Shown piece by piece: positions 1-8,660 of a stretch of DNA of 64,000 bases. Position 1 is the stretch's first letter. Every line of letters begins with the position of its first letter. The notes beneath the pieces are model-generated. The model was not told the DNA's origin and did not search any database. It saw only the letters and a list, made by a program, of their open reading frames with translations. The position numbers and the translations under genes were made by a program. The stretch is from Plasmopara viticola (taxonomy: Eukaryota; Oomycota; Peronosporomycetes; Peronosporales; Peronosporaceae): NCBI GenBank assembly GCA_001695595.3, contig MBPM02000007.1, forward strand, positions 1 through 64,000, in the 5' to 3' direction.

Positions 1-280
1 CCTAAAACCCTAACCTAAACCCTAAACCCTAAAACCCTAAACCCTAAACCCTAAACCCTAACCCTAAACCCTAAACCCTAAACCCTAAACCCTAAACCCT
101 AAACCCTAAACCCTAAACCCTAAACCCTAAACCCTAAACCCTAAACCCTAAACCTAAACCCTAAACCCTAAACCCTAAACCCTAAACCCTAAACCCTAAA
201 CCCTAAACCCTAAACCCTAAACCCTAAACCCTAAACCCTAAACCCTAAACCCTAAACCCTAAACCCTAAACCCTAAACCC
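1..280. repeat. Terminal telomere tract, (CCCTAAA)n
   Basis: About 40 near-perfect copies of CCCTAAA, the C-rich strand of a TTTAGGG telomere, running from base 1. A few units have 6 or 8 bases. Because the C-rich strand reads inward, the physical chromosome end lies to the left. TTTAGGG is the telomere repeat of oomycetes as well as plants. Confidence 0.97.
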
Positions 281-334
281 TAAAAATTATTCACTGTCAC
301 TCTTTCATAGTGTCACACCCTGGAATCTTATATA

Positions 335-556
335 ATGACCATCATTCCGAGTGACCTTCACTCTCCTTTTTTGGTAACAAATAAAGTCATTTGCAACCAA
401 AATTGTGATTTGGTATCAAATTTGTTACTCATTTGTGACACATTAGTCCTGTCCAAATTTGGTTCTTTGAGCCCATATTTGGTTAATTGCGACAAAATTG
501 TGTCGATTTGGTCGATACAGAAGTTTGTTACTTTCGTACTTCTTATTGGTACTTAA
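335..556 (+). other. 73-codon upstream ORF in the retroelement leader
   Basis: An ATG-initiated 73-codon ORF lies in the leader, upstream of the hammerhead fold, and is present unchanged in the partial copy at 4352-4573. I recognise no domain. Identity between the two copies reflects recent DNA duplication rather than protein selection. It could be a chance ORF or an upstream regulatory ORF; if the ribozyme cleaves, it is separated from ORF1. Confidence 0.2.
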
Positions 557-706
557 TGATTTTTATCTTAGAAATTTCGAGAAAATATCATTCTGCGTCA
601 AATTTTCCCAGGAACCTGATTTACGGTATGACGTTTAAATTGTATGTGATTTAAGCGTTTATTTCAAGCCCGCTTAAAAAATGAGTGGCTGATAATAGCC
701 GTAATT

Positions 707-786
707 ACACGTGGGTATTTCTCACTGATGAAGGCCTCCCAGCCGAAAGGTTAAGTTCACATTTGAATTTCCTTTGAGATACGTGT
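707..786 (+). ncRNA. Type I hammerhead ribozyme fold (5' copy)
   Basis: The core CTGATGA lies at 725-731 and GAAA at 745-748. Stem II is GGC/GCC (733-735 with 742-744), with one unpaired A before it. Stem III is AGG/CCT (748-750 with 771-773), extended inside by TTCA/TGAA. Stem I is TCTCA/TGAGA (720-724 with 775-779), continued by ACACG/CGTGT (707-711 with 782-786). The predicted cut falls after T774, 48 bases before the ORF1 ATG. Hammerheads are known in pseudo-LTRs of Penelope-like elements. The short stem II, bulged A and U at position 17 could slow it; activity is untested. Confidence 0.72.
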
Positions 787-822
787 TTTTACATACATTG
801 GTTTTCAAAGGGAAGGTGAACT

Positions 823-1818
823 ATGTCTGCCTCGGTAGACTCCACCCTAAACCCTAATCAACTTCCCGTTGATTCAAGCTGCGATCCGGTGAGGCCTTTG
901 AACCCTCCGTTGATTGCGCTGCCAACCTTCCTGGATGAGCATATTACTGCCTCCTTTCGGAAGAAAGTCACCCTCAATGGACGTATTAAGTCTAAGAGGA
1001 AGGCTATTGAGACCTTAATGGAACATGATACCAACGGTACTTGTCCCAAGTCTCTCCAAATCTCGCATGAAATGTCATTTTCTGACAACTTGCGAGAAAT
1101 GGACTCTGATTTTGTCAAAATTCAGAGTGAGTATTTTGAGCAAATCAAAATGACGTACATGAAAAAGGCGACTCAAATCGCTTTACATGTGCAACGTGAG
1201 GAGCTCAAAACTCTCAATATTATGTTTGGGAATTTAGACACCGAAGTTTTAAACTCGATATGTCTTCTATTTGATGCACAACAAAATGCGTCATACCCAA
1301 CTTTCCCATTATCACGAGCAATCGTTCTTGGGAGGGAAACTAAGTTCTGCGGTCGGTATACCGGCGAGTTCCATTTTCCCTATCTGATAGAGTTGGCCTA
1401 TCAGAAATATCACAATAAGTGGTCTGAATACCTTGACGGTCTAAATGATCGCATGGCACTCAAAACCATTAAAGCCCAAGCCTTAGCGGCTAAAAGGGCT
1501 GTGGCTGAAGACACCGAAATGGGTCTTCCTGATGAAACCAAAATCAAAAATTTGGTACATCAAGTGGCTAATGACAAGTTCAAAAAACTTGAGACTATGA
1601 TTCGAGGTCTTTCTAAAAGTCCCAATCAACCTAAGCGGAACAATGGCAAACAGCCAAAAAACCGCCAAGCTGGGTCGAAAGTCCCAAAACCCAGCAAAAA
1701 ACCCGCGTCCGGCGCCAGCGTCGTTCGCACTGGGCCAAACAAGCGCAAGCACGCCGCCGTTTCTTCCGGAAACAGAAACGCCAAGCTAAACAAGCACTCA
1801 AAGCGCGGACACAATTAG
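823..1818 (+). CDS. PLE ORF1 protein (331 aa, basic C-terminus)
   Basis: This is the first ORF of the retroelement. Its ATG lies 48 bases downstream of the predicted hammerhead cut. I recognise no named domain. The N-terminal 200 residues are mixed and probably helical, and the last 70 are rich in Lys, Arg, Asn and Pro, suggesting nucleic-acid binding. Some Athena-type PLEs also carry an ORF upstream of the RT. Codons 8-12 (TLNPN) are encoded by an in-frame telomere-like motif at 844-857, which is where the partial copy at 4298-4874 stops. A slippery sequence at 1656-1662 could divert part of translation into the RT frame after about 280 codons, removing the last 51 residues. Confidence 0.8.
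   Translation: MSASVDSTLNPNQLPVDSSCDPVRPLNPPLIALPTFLDEHITASFRKKVTLNGRIKSKRKAIETLMEHDTNGTCPKSLQISHEMSFSDNLREMDSDFVKIQSEYFEQIKMTYMKKATQIALHVQREELKTLNIMFGNLDTEVLNSICLLFDAQQNASYPTFPLSRAIVLGRETKFCGRYTGEFHFPYLIELAYQKYHNKWSEYLDGLNDRMALKTIKAQALAAKRAVAEDTEMGLPDETKIKNLVHQVANDKFKKLETMIRGLSKSPNQPKRNNGKQPKNRQAGSKVPKPSKKPASGASVVRTGPNKRKHAAVSSGNRNAKLNKHSKRGHN
1656..1695 (+). promoter_or_regulatory. Predicted -1 ribosomal frameshift signal joining ORF1 to RT
   Basis: The slippery heptamer A AAA AAC (1656-1662) sits in the correct ORF1 phase (CCA AAA AAC). A 6-nt spacer follows, then a 6-bp stem GCTGGG/CCCAGC (1669-1674 with 1690-1695) with a 15-nt loop. A CCCA in the loop (1683-1686) could pair with TGGG at 1731-1734 as a pseudoknot. 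The -1 frame has a TAA at 1632-1634 and is then open through the RT stop at 3731. Layout and phase match programmed -1 frameshifting; function is inferred. Confidence 0.7.
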
Positions 1819-1949
1819 TAGATAAAAATCAACTAATAAAGCTTAAGTCTTCCACTAAATCGAACGTATTACGTCTCTTTGGTGATCGTCCAATTTTCAC
1901 ATTTAATGTTCGTACGACGAATTTAGCATTTCATGACCTTACTTCTAGT

Positions 1950-3731
1950 ATGAGCCTACCAAACGGCCTTACTCAACTTTTAGGTTTAAATCTAAAATTC
2001 TGTCCTACACCTTCACCGGCTAAACGCCCCTATTGTGAATATCAGACATCTATTGACCAGCTTATCCGCAGTATTAAAATCAATACTCTGTTTAAAAGCA
2101 GCGGTACATATAATAAACAAATTTATGTACCCAATCCATCCTGGCAACCACCAGAACTCTCGGATAAATTATTTTCACAGTTTTTACTTAATACAAAAGA
2201 AAAATTGGTAGAAAGCATTAAGATCTTTAAGTTTCGTAAACGTAAAAATCTTAATTTTCAACAACGTAAGCTTATTTCGGACCTTCGGAATAATAAATCG
2301 TTTAAATTTATGGCGACAGATAAAAACCTCGGTCCTGCTGTCATGAACACTGAACATTATATAAGATGGTGTCTTCTCCATCTTAAATCAAATGATGTGT
2401 ATTCTTACGCCACATCATTACCTATCCGCGGTCTTCGTAGAATGATTACTAATTGGCATTCTCGAGCAGTTAAACGCTTTCCAGAATTAATACGCGATCT
2501 TAAGATCGTCACTTATAATTTGGATACAACTGTACCCGCTAGATTTTATGGCATGCCAAAAATCCATAAATCTCCAATGGGTCTCCGCCCCATTGTTTCC
2601 TCTGTTAACTCGCCGTTTCACGGACTTTCCAAATGGTTAGATTTTATGTTACAACCTTATATTAAACGGTGTAGCCATATATTAACCAGCTCTAAAGAGT
2701 TACTCAGTCAATTAAAATCTTTAACGTTGCCTACTGGCTGTTTTCTTGTGTCTTGGGATGCCCAAACACTCTATACTTCCATACCAAACGATAAAGGTTT
2801 ATTAGCCATCTCTTGGTGGCTCCGCGACGATAAATACCGCGATATCATTCTTGAAGGGTTAAAACTCCTCATGACTCATAATTGGTTTGAATTTGGTGAT
2901 ACTTTTTGGCGCCAAACTCATGGTGCAGCTATGGGTACACCCGTCGCACCCAGTTATGCGAACCTTTACCTGGGATATTATGAACTTAACGTAATATTCC
3001 CAATGTTTAAATCCGAATTAGTGTTTTATACTCGCTATATAGACGATGTTTTCCACATTTTTCGATTTAATCCAGATCAACCGTGGTATTTTAACCGCTT
3101 TATTGCAATGATGTACCGTACCTTTCCCGGTGTCTCTTGGTCACCGACTAGTCGTATCACTGATATTGATATGACTACGTTACCACTTACGGTAGATTTC
3201 TTAGATCTCACCCTTACGATCTCTGATAACATCATACACACCAGAACATTTCAAAAAGCGTTAAATCTATATTTATATCCTACCCCATCCAGCGCCCACC
3301 CGCCTGGTACATTTTCGGGGCTTATAACCGGTTTAATCCGCACTTATTTTAGTCAAAATTCACGACGCCATGACTTTTTAACGATCATTCGGCTTTTGTA
3401 TGCTAGATTGCGTACTCGTGGATTCCCTGCTAAATTTCTCAAACTTCAGTTTGAGAAAGCTTATAATAAATGTAAATGTTCACATAGTGTTTCTAATGAC
3501 AACAACAGAATTTTACCTTTTAAGATTACTTATAATCCTAATGGTCCCTGTCGTGCATCTTTAAAACACTTCTTAAATTTTCGTCAATTACGTCTTTTAA
3601 CTATAAAGAAAAAACTAGGTCGGTTACTTATTTGTTATAAGCGACCACCAAATCTTGGCAATATTTTGGTACGAGCTAAAATACCAAGTACTTTTAAGCC
3701 TAATGCTAAAGAACTTTACCATAAAATATAA
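1950..3731 (+). CDS. PLE reverse transcriptase (ORF2), no GIY-YIG domain
   Basis: A Penelope-type reverse transcriptase. Signatures in order: KNLGPAVM; FYGMPKIHK followed by GLRPIVSS; SWDAQTLYTSIP; HGAAMGTPVAPSYANL; and the catalytic YIDD (Asp365 and Asp366 from this ATG, at 3042-3047). The C-terminus has the PLE-typical PPNLGNILVRAKI stretch and then stops, where other PLEs continue into a GIY-YIG endonuclease. The frame is open upstream of this ATG to 1635, and the added residues are strongly basic. The real product is therefore probably an ORF1-RT fusion made by -1 frameshifting, with about 690 residues after the shift. Internal initiation at 1950 is the alternative. The likely role is copying the element onto chromosome ends. 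Confidence 0.93.
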   Translation: MSLPNGLTQLLGLNLKFCPTPSPAKRPYCEYQTSIDQLIRSIKINTLFKSSGTYNKQIYVPNPSWQPPELSDKLFSQFLLNTKEKLVESIKIFKFRKRKNLNFQQRKLISDLRNNKSFKFMATDKNLGPAVMNTEHYIRWCLLHLKSNDVYSYATSLPIRGLRRMITNWHSRAVKRFPELIRDLKIVTYNLDTTVPARFYGMPKIHKSPMGLRPIVSSVNSPFHGLSKWLDFMLQPYIKRCSHILTSSKELLSQLKSLTLPTGCFLVSWDAQTLYTSIPNDKGLLAISWWLRDDKYRDIILEGLKLLMTHNWFEFGDTFWRQTHGAAMGTPVAPSYANLYLGYYELNVIFPMFKSELVFYTRYIDDVFHIFRFNPDQPWYFNRFIAMMYRTFPGVSWSPTSRITDIDMTTLPLTVDFLDLTLTISDNIIHTRTFQKALNLYLYPTPSSAHPPGTFSGLITGLIRTYFSQNSRRHDFLTIIRLLYARLRTRGFPAKFLKLQFEKAYNKCKCSHSVSNDNNRILPFKITYNPNGPCRASLKHFLNFRQLRLLTIKKKLGRLLICYKRPPNLGNILVRAKIPSTFKPNAKELYHKI

Positions 3732-3783
3732 ACTAGTTAAAAGAATGAATCGGTGATATCACTCTGTGCAGCTAGGTCGCAAG

Positions 3784-3822
3784 TGGTCGATAAAATTGGG
3801 TTTTACCCCATATTATCGACCA
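3784..3822 (+). other. Long hairpin in retroelement 3' region
   Basis: A perfect 10-bp stem, TGGTCGATAA with TTATCGACCA, encloses a second short GGG/CCC stem. It lies 53 bp after the RT stop codon. It may help the RT recognise its own RNA; this is inference. Confidence 0.5.
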
Positions 3823-4104
3823 ATGTACGACCCGTATCGTAAAGATAGCGTACCACACTGGCGTAATATCTACCGATTCCCAATCCCGGACCGCGCTGGA
3901 CCTCACTAAAATATTGATCCCGGGCAGGGAAGACCAATACTTTAGATCATAGGTTCGGTAGCACTTTTTAGGAGCCCATCGAATAATTACCTTGGTTTTA
4001 CTTACCCGTAATGGGAAGTTACCGTCAGTGTATATTTAAATACAGTGATATCGTCTTGTACCTATACCTGCCCGTGGACCCTCACGTACAATTCGTAATT
4101 TCTG

Positions 4105-4210
4105 GACTTCAAAAATATTATTAAAAATATTATTAATAAAAAAAGTTATTAATACAAAATATCATTAATACAACATTTTATTAATAAACGATATTATTAA
4201 TATTATTGAC
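4105..4210. repeat. AT-rich ATTATTAA repeat block in retroelement 3' region
   Basis: About 100 bases of irregular ATTATTAA/TTAATAAA units, close to 90 percent A+T, inside the retroelement 3' untranslated region just before the terminal hairpin. No coding content. Confidence 0.7.
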
Positions 4211-4250
4211 GATTACTTAACTACGACACTATTTTGAGACAGTGACTTCG

Positions 4251-4289
4251 GGCCCGGGTATTTTATATCCGGGCCTAAACCCTAAACCC
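4251..4289 (+). promoter_or_regulatory. 3'-terminal hairpin plus telomere-complementary tail
   Basis: GGCCCGG (4251-4257) pairs with CCGGGCC (4269-4275). The stem extends inward to 11 bp around a 3-nt loop. Two C-strand telomere repeats (4274-4289) follow at once. In the RNA this tail could anneal to the TTTAGGG overhang and prime reverse transcription, while the hairpin could be the RT recognition structure. The structure is visible in the sequence; the role is inferred. Confidence 0.6.
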
Positions 4290-4297
4290 ATTACCTC

Positions 4298-4874
4298 TAA
4301 AAATTATTCACTGTCACTCTTTCATAGTGTCACACCCTGGAATCTTATATAATGACCATCATTCCGAGTGACCTTCACTCTCCTTTTTTGGTAACAAATA
4401 AAGTCATTTGCAACCAAAATTGTGATTTGGTATCAAATTTGTTACTCATTTGTGACACATTAGTCCTGTCCAAATTTGGTTCTTTGAGCCCATATTTGGT
4501 TAATTGCGACAAAATTGTGTCGATTTGGTCGATACAGAAGTTTGTTACTTTCGTACTTCTTATTGGTACTTAATGATTTTTATCTTAGAAATTTCGAGAA
4601 AATATCATTCTGCGTCAAATTTTCCCAGGAACCTGATTTACGGTATGACGTTTAAATTGTATGTGATTTAAGCGTTTATTTCAAGCCCGCTTAAAAAATG
4701 AGTGGCTGATAATAGCCGTAATTACACGTGGGTATTTCTCACTGATGAAGGCCTCCCAGCCGAAAGGTTAAGTTCACATTTGAATTTCCTTTGAGATACG
4801 TGTTTTTACATACATTGGTTTTCAAAGGGAAGGTGAACTATGTCTGCCTCGGTAGACTCCACCCTAAACCCTAA
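4298..4874 (+). mobile_element. 3'-truncated PLE copy (5' leader and 11 codons of ORF1)
   Basis: Base for base this repeats 281-857 with a constant offset of 4017, and I saw no differences. It ends inside the telomere-like motif that encodes codons 8-12 of ORF1 and runs straight into telomere repeats. Only an 8-bp string (ATTACCTC) separates it from the end of the full copy. It is either a product of priming at the internal telomere-like motif or the 3' pseudo-LTR of the element. Confidence 0.88.
4724..4803 (+). ncRNA. Type I hammerhead ribozyme fold (3' copy)
   Basis: Identical to the fold at 707-786, with core CTGATGA at 4742-4748 and the predicted cut after 4791. If both copies cleave a read-through transcript, a 4017-nt RNA spanning ORF1 and RT would be released. 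Confidence 0.7.
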
Positions 4875-5053
4875 ACCCTAAACCCTAAACCCTAAACCCT
4901 AAACCCTAAACCCTAAACCCTAAACCCTAAACCCTAAACCCTAAACCCTAAACCCTAAACCCTAAACCCTAAACCCTAAACCCTAAACCCTAAACCCTAA
5001 ACCCTAACCCTAAACCCTAAACCCTAAACCCTAAACCCTAAACCCTAAACCCT
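4862..5053. repeat. Internal telomere tract
   Basis: About 27 copies of CCCTAAA in the same orientation as the terminal tract. It is probably a former chromosome end that received the retroelement copies. Confidence 0.92.
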
Positions 5054-5284
5054 AGGAATAATTAAGTTTGTGTAGTAACTTGCATAATTTAATAAATCCT
5101 AAACCCTAAACCCTATTCTTTAGGAATAATTAAGTTTGTGTAGTTACTTGCATAATTTAATAAACCCTAAACCCTAAACCCTAACCCTAAACCCTCAACC
5201 CTAAACCCTAAACCCTAAACCCTAGACTGCAGCCTTAATACAAGAATGTACAGCGATGGGGAGTAAACCCTAAATCCTAGTGCA
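5054..5284. repeat. Telomere repeats interleaved with a 45-bp subtelomeric tail
   Basis: Two copies of a roughly 45-bp AT-rich block (TAGGAATAATTAAGTTTGTG and what follows, at 5054-5096 and 5122-5164) alternate with degenerate CCCTAAA repeats. A block starting CTGCAGCCTTAATACAAG begins at 5226 and recurs at 5926. Confidence 0.8.
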
Positions 5285-5490
5285 AATTTCAAGAATGAAA
5301 TTCAAGTAGGAAATTCAAGTATGAAATTCACGTATGAAATTCAAGTTTAAAATTCAAGTATGAAATTCAAGTATGAAATTCAAGTATGAACTTCATGTAT
5401 GAAATTCATGTATGAAATTCAAGTATGATTTTCAAGTATGATTTTCAAGTATGACTTTCAAGTATGATTTTCAAGTATGATTTTCAAGTT
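5285..5490. repeat. GAAATTCAAGTAT minisatellite
   Basis: About 15 tandem units of 13-14 bp (consensus GAAATTCAAGTAT or TGATTTTCAAGTA). A shorter, more diverged array of the same unit lies at 5995-6060. The two arrays sit at matching places in a larger repeated block (5226-5700 and 5926-6240). Confidence 0.85.
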
Positions 5491-5497
5491 AGAGTTT

Positions 5498-6590
5498 TGG
5501 TAAGATGTCCGTAAGGTCCAAGTCCAACTATAGAATAACAAGTCCTACTGAAGAAGCAAACCAGCGAAAGAATTAGTCAATCGGATCATTTCGGACTATT
5601 CTTTAGGAATAATTAAGTTTGTGTAATAACTTGCATAATTTAATAAATCCTAAATCCTAGTGTAGTAACTTGCATAGTTTAATAAACCCTTAACCCTAAT
5701 TACTAAGCCCTAAACCCTAACCCTTACACACATAATCTACACCACCTATACTTTTAAAGGTCCAATACCACCCAAATGGACTTTTAAGAAGCAAAATACG
5801 GTCTATTTTAGTAACCTATTAGCTGGAAAAGGCACTCAGAACGCAGTTAAAAATCTGCTGCCACAAAAATATAAACTTTAAAGACGCTTCTATGTCTTTC
5901 GCAATTTTCAAGAACTGCCCTGTCGACTGCAGCCTTAATACAAGATTGCACAGGCGATGGGAAGTAAGCCCTAATCTCTAGTACAAATTAAAAGTTTGAA
6001 CATCAAGTATGAAATTCAAGTATGACTTTCAAGTATGAATTTCTAGTATAAATTTCAATTTCGAGCACGCGTGTAAGGTCCAAGTCTAACTATAGAATAA
6101 CAAGTCCTACTAAAGAAGCAAACAAGCGAAAGAATTAGTCGATTAAATCATTTTGGACTATATTATTTAGGAATAATTAAGTTTGTGTAGTAACTGCATA
6201 TTTTAAATAAATTTTAAACCCTAAACCCTAGACATCCGTAAGGTCCAGGTCCGACTATAGAATAACAAGTCAAACTGGGAGTGCAAACCAGCGGAAAATT
6301 AGTCATACCCGATCATTTCGAGACTACATTCTTGAGGAATTCATTGAGTTTGTGTAGTAACAAGCTTTAATCAACACACTTTAAACCCTGAACACAAGCC
6401 CGAACTTAAATTGGCAAGCTGTCTGTTAGGTTTAAGTCCGACTATAGAATAACAAGTGCTACTGAAGAAGCAGATTAGCTGAAGAAGTAGTCATACCCGA
6501 TCATTTCGAGATTATATTCTTCAAGAAAACAGTAAATTTGTGTAGTTACTAGCTTAATTTAATAAATTCTAAACCCTAAACCCTAGTCTT
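5498..6590. repeat. Subtelomeric repeat units of about 165-190 bp ending in telomere repeats
   Basis: Units begin near 5509, 6071, 6236 and 6425. Each reads, in order: a GTAAGGTCCAAGTCC-like start, ACTATAGAATAACAAGT, GAAGAAGCAAACCAGCGAAA, GGATCATTTCG, then the TTTGTGTAGTAACTTGC tail, and ends with one to three degenerate CCCTAAA repeats. Similarity falls with distance from the telomere. No coding content. Confidence 0.82.
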
Positions 6591-7299
6591 TTGAATATTC
6601 AAACTCCTAACACCAAACTCTGTCTTTTCGTTCGACTTCAATGTCAACTCTAACGTCGAGTTGACATCTCGAAATCAAGTTAAACGTCCAATTGACTTCA
6701 ACATCGCATCGATTCAACTTTGACTCTAAGTTCAATTTTGAACATAGAATTTGAGCGATTTTTGAAATTGCAGATTTCGGTTTTCAAAACTCAAGTTTCA
6801 AGTCTGTTAGTCTGTTTTCAAGTTCAAATTTCAATTTTCGAGTTCACCTGTCAAATTTCAACTTTGTTTTTGAATCAAGTCCGGATTGAAAATATTGATT
6901 GAATCAGTCCGGACTTGATACAAGAACGTTTTCGAGCTTTCTAGAACATTATGTGTGACATTTGGACGACAACAATGATTGGACGACTTCACTTGCGTGC
7001 CTGCCCCGGTGGGTCTCATAAATTTACTTAGCTTTAATTAGCTTACATCTCTTTTTTTTAGTCTACTAGAGAAGCAACTGCGAAACGGTTACTGCGATAC
7101 GGCAACTGAGAAATGGTCACTGCGAAACGGTCGATGTAGTTAGAGTTTACGGTTTAGGATTTAGCCTTAATCACAGCAAGCGTCGTGGAATAGCGCTACT
7201 TGTCAAAACGAATCGTCAGCAAACAACGCGCCATCGCCAAGTTGTAGACTGGTGCACTCAAGTCAGTGCACACGATGATGGCTCTCAAAGTTGGACTTG
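6591..7299. other. Low-complexity subtelomeric spacer
   Basis: T- and A-rich sequence with many imperfect TTCAAGTT/CAATTTTCG-type words at 6650-6900, possibly a decayed minisatellite, and GAAACGGTCACTGC-type short repeats at 7080-7130. I see no gene. Confidence 0.5.
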
Positions 7300-7440
7300 T
7301 AATGTCCAAATCCGACTATATAAAAACAAGTCGCTTTGAAGAAGCAAACCATTGAAAGAACTTGTCAAACCGGATCATTTCGAGACTATAGCCTTTGGGT
7401 AAACTCTAAGTTTGTGTGGTAACTTGCTTAAATACATTCG
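7300..7440. repeat. Diverged innermost copy of the subtelomeric unit
   Basis: Matches the 5498-6590 units in order (GTCCAAATCCGACTATA, AACAAGTC, GAAGAAGCAAACCA, GGATCATTTCGAGACTATA, AGTTTGTGTGGTAACTTGC) but lacks terminal telomere repeats. It marks the inner edge of the repeat zone. Confidence 0.75.
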
Positions 7441-8324
7441 ATAGCCTAAATTCTAATTTCCAAACTCGCATCTCTAGTCTATTAAGATTAGTCAGGACCA
7501 GCGAGCAAAAGTCTGATATATTTGGCAGCTGCAAGACGAAGGATAACCGGCGCTAGACCGTCTCACCAATATTGATTTGACAATTTCATCTGTTAAAGCG
7601 CTTATTTTTAGTCTGTCTGTCCTCAAAAGCAATAGATGTACTATCTAACACAACAATACATTACAACTCAGATCATTGCTCAAGCTCTCTTTTTTCATCG
7701 GATATTTGAGGCTGCTATGTAGGATAATAGCCCGCTTGTACCTTATGTCGTTTAACTTCCGTTTTCGTAGCCTTTAGCAATTTCTACAATCAGCCTATGA
7801 TGTTTACTACTTTCGCTGAGACCGCCAATCACGTACCTGGTCTTATATTAGATACTTGAAGCAGCTAGCGATATAAAATCCGATGCTTAGTCTACTTTCT
7901 GAACCGCCTACTTGTACTTTGCAAACGGTGTTTCTTCTTCGAGCCCCTGCCCTGCAAGTCTTGATTGAGAGAATCCAAGCTCTAAGGCTCACATCGGAGC
8001 ATTATAAAAACAAAATGCGGGACGGACTTGAATCCCGGGCGTATCATTTAGCATTTTTTTGCCTATATTCCATCGGAGGTCCTCTCAAACCATTCGATTT
8101 CGAGATCGATGTGAGACTGGGTTGCCATTCTGAATGGTAGTCCTCCGCCCAACGTCAATTTAGCGCATCTTACAACGATTCATTTTAATATAAAAATTAT
8201 CGTTGGGTCAGGGTAAATTCCACTTGAGAACTATCGTTGCGGAAGTTGCGATCTGGACATTTTATTAAATCTGTGCTATCTCCAACGATATAGAGTCAAG
8301 CGATTACTTTAGTTCATCTCTTGG

Positions 8325-8660
8325 ATGCTGATCACTGGTAGCCGCGATGCATGGTGCAACTACGTCATCGGCACCCTTATTTGCATCTTGAATTTTTTCA
8401 TTCTTTGGCTTGCTCTTCCTTTGCTCCACAATCAATCTTTGTCCCTACCAGGAGATCTGACGTCAATTTATAGCAATGCACAGATTTTTGGCATAATTCG
8501 TTTAGTTGTCTCTTCGATAAGTTTCATGCAAGCGAAAGTCCTGCTATCCATATGGAACTCAATACACACCTTAATGTGTATGCCCCAAATACGTTATGCA
8601 AAGTACACACTGCCCATACCGTGTAACCCGCAGCCACTATGTAAGTTCTTCTCTCACTAA
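8325..8660 (+). CDS. Hypothetical small membrane protein (doubtful)
   Basis: An ATG-started ORF of 111 codons that I do not recognise. It contains two hydrophobic stretches, roughly residues 13-34 and 52-76, that could span a membrane. Long T-rich ORFs give hydrophobic translations by chance, and there is no supporting neighbour, so this may well be a spurious ORF. Confidence 0.15.
   Translation: MLITGSRDAWCNYVIGTLICILNFFILWLALPLLHNQSLSLPGDLTSIYSNAQIFGIIRLVVSSISFMQAKVLLSIWNSIHTLMCMPQIRYAKYTLPIPCNPQPLCKFFSH

Larger units (their letters stand above)
281..4289 (+). mobile_element. Endonuclease-lacking Penelope-like retroelement at the telomere
   Basis: The element begins directly at the telomere tract and ends in a strong hairpin followed by two telomere repeats. 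It carries a leader with a hammerhead fold, ORF1, a reverse-transcriptase ORF2 and a structured 3' region. The RT has PLE hallmarks, and no GIY-YIG nuclease follows it, as in the Athena and Coprina telomere-associated PLE families. The 3' end faces inward and the 5' end faces the telomere. That is the orientation expected if minus-strand synthesis was primed by the G-rich 3' overhang of a chromosome end. The first 577 bp are repeated at 4298-4874, giving a pseudo-LTR layout. Both reading frames are open, so the copy is young. Exact 3' terminus is inferred. Confidence 0.88.

Noticed and set aside
1..5053. CRISPR array from the regular short repeats
   Set aside because: Repeats are contiguous telomere heptamers without unique spacers, in a eukaryotic context.
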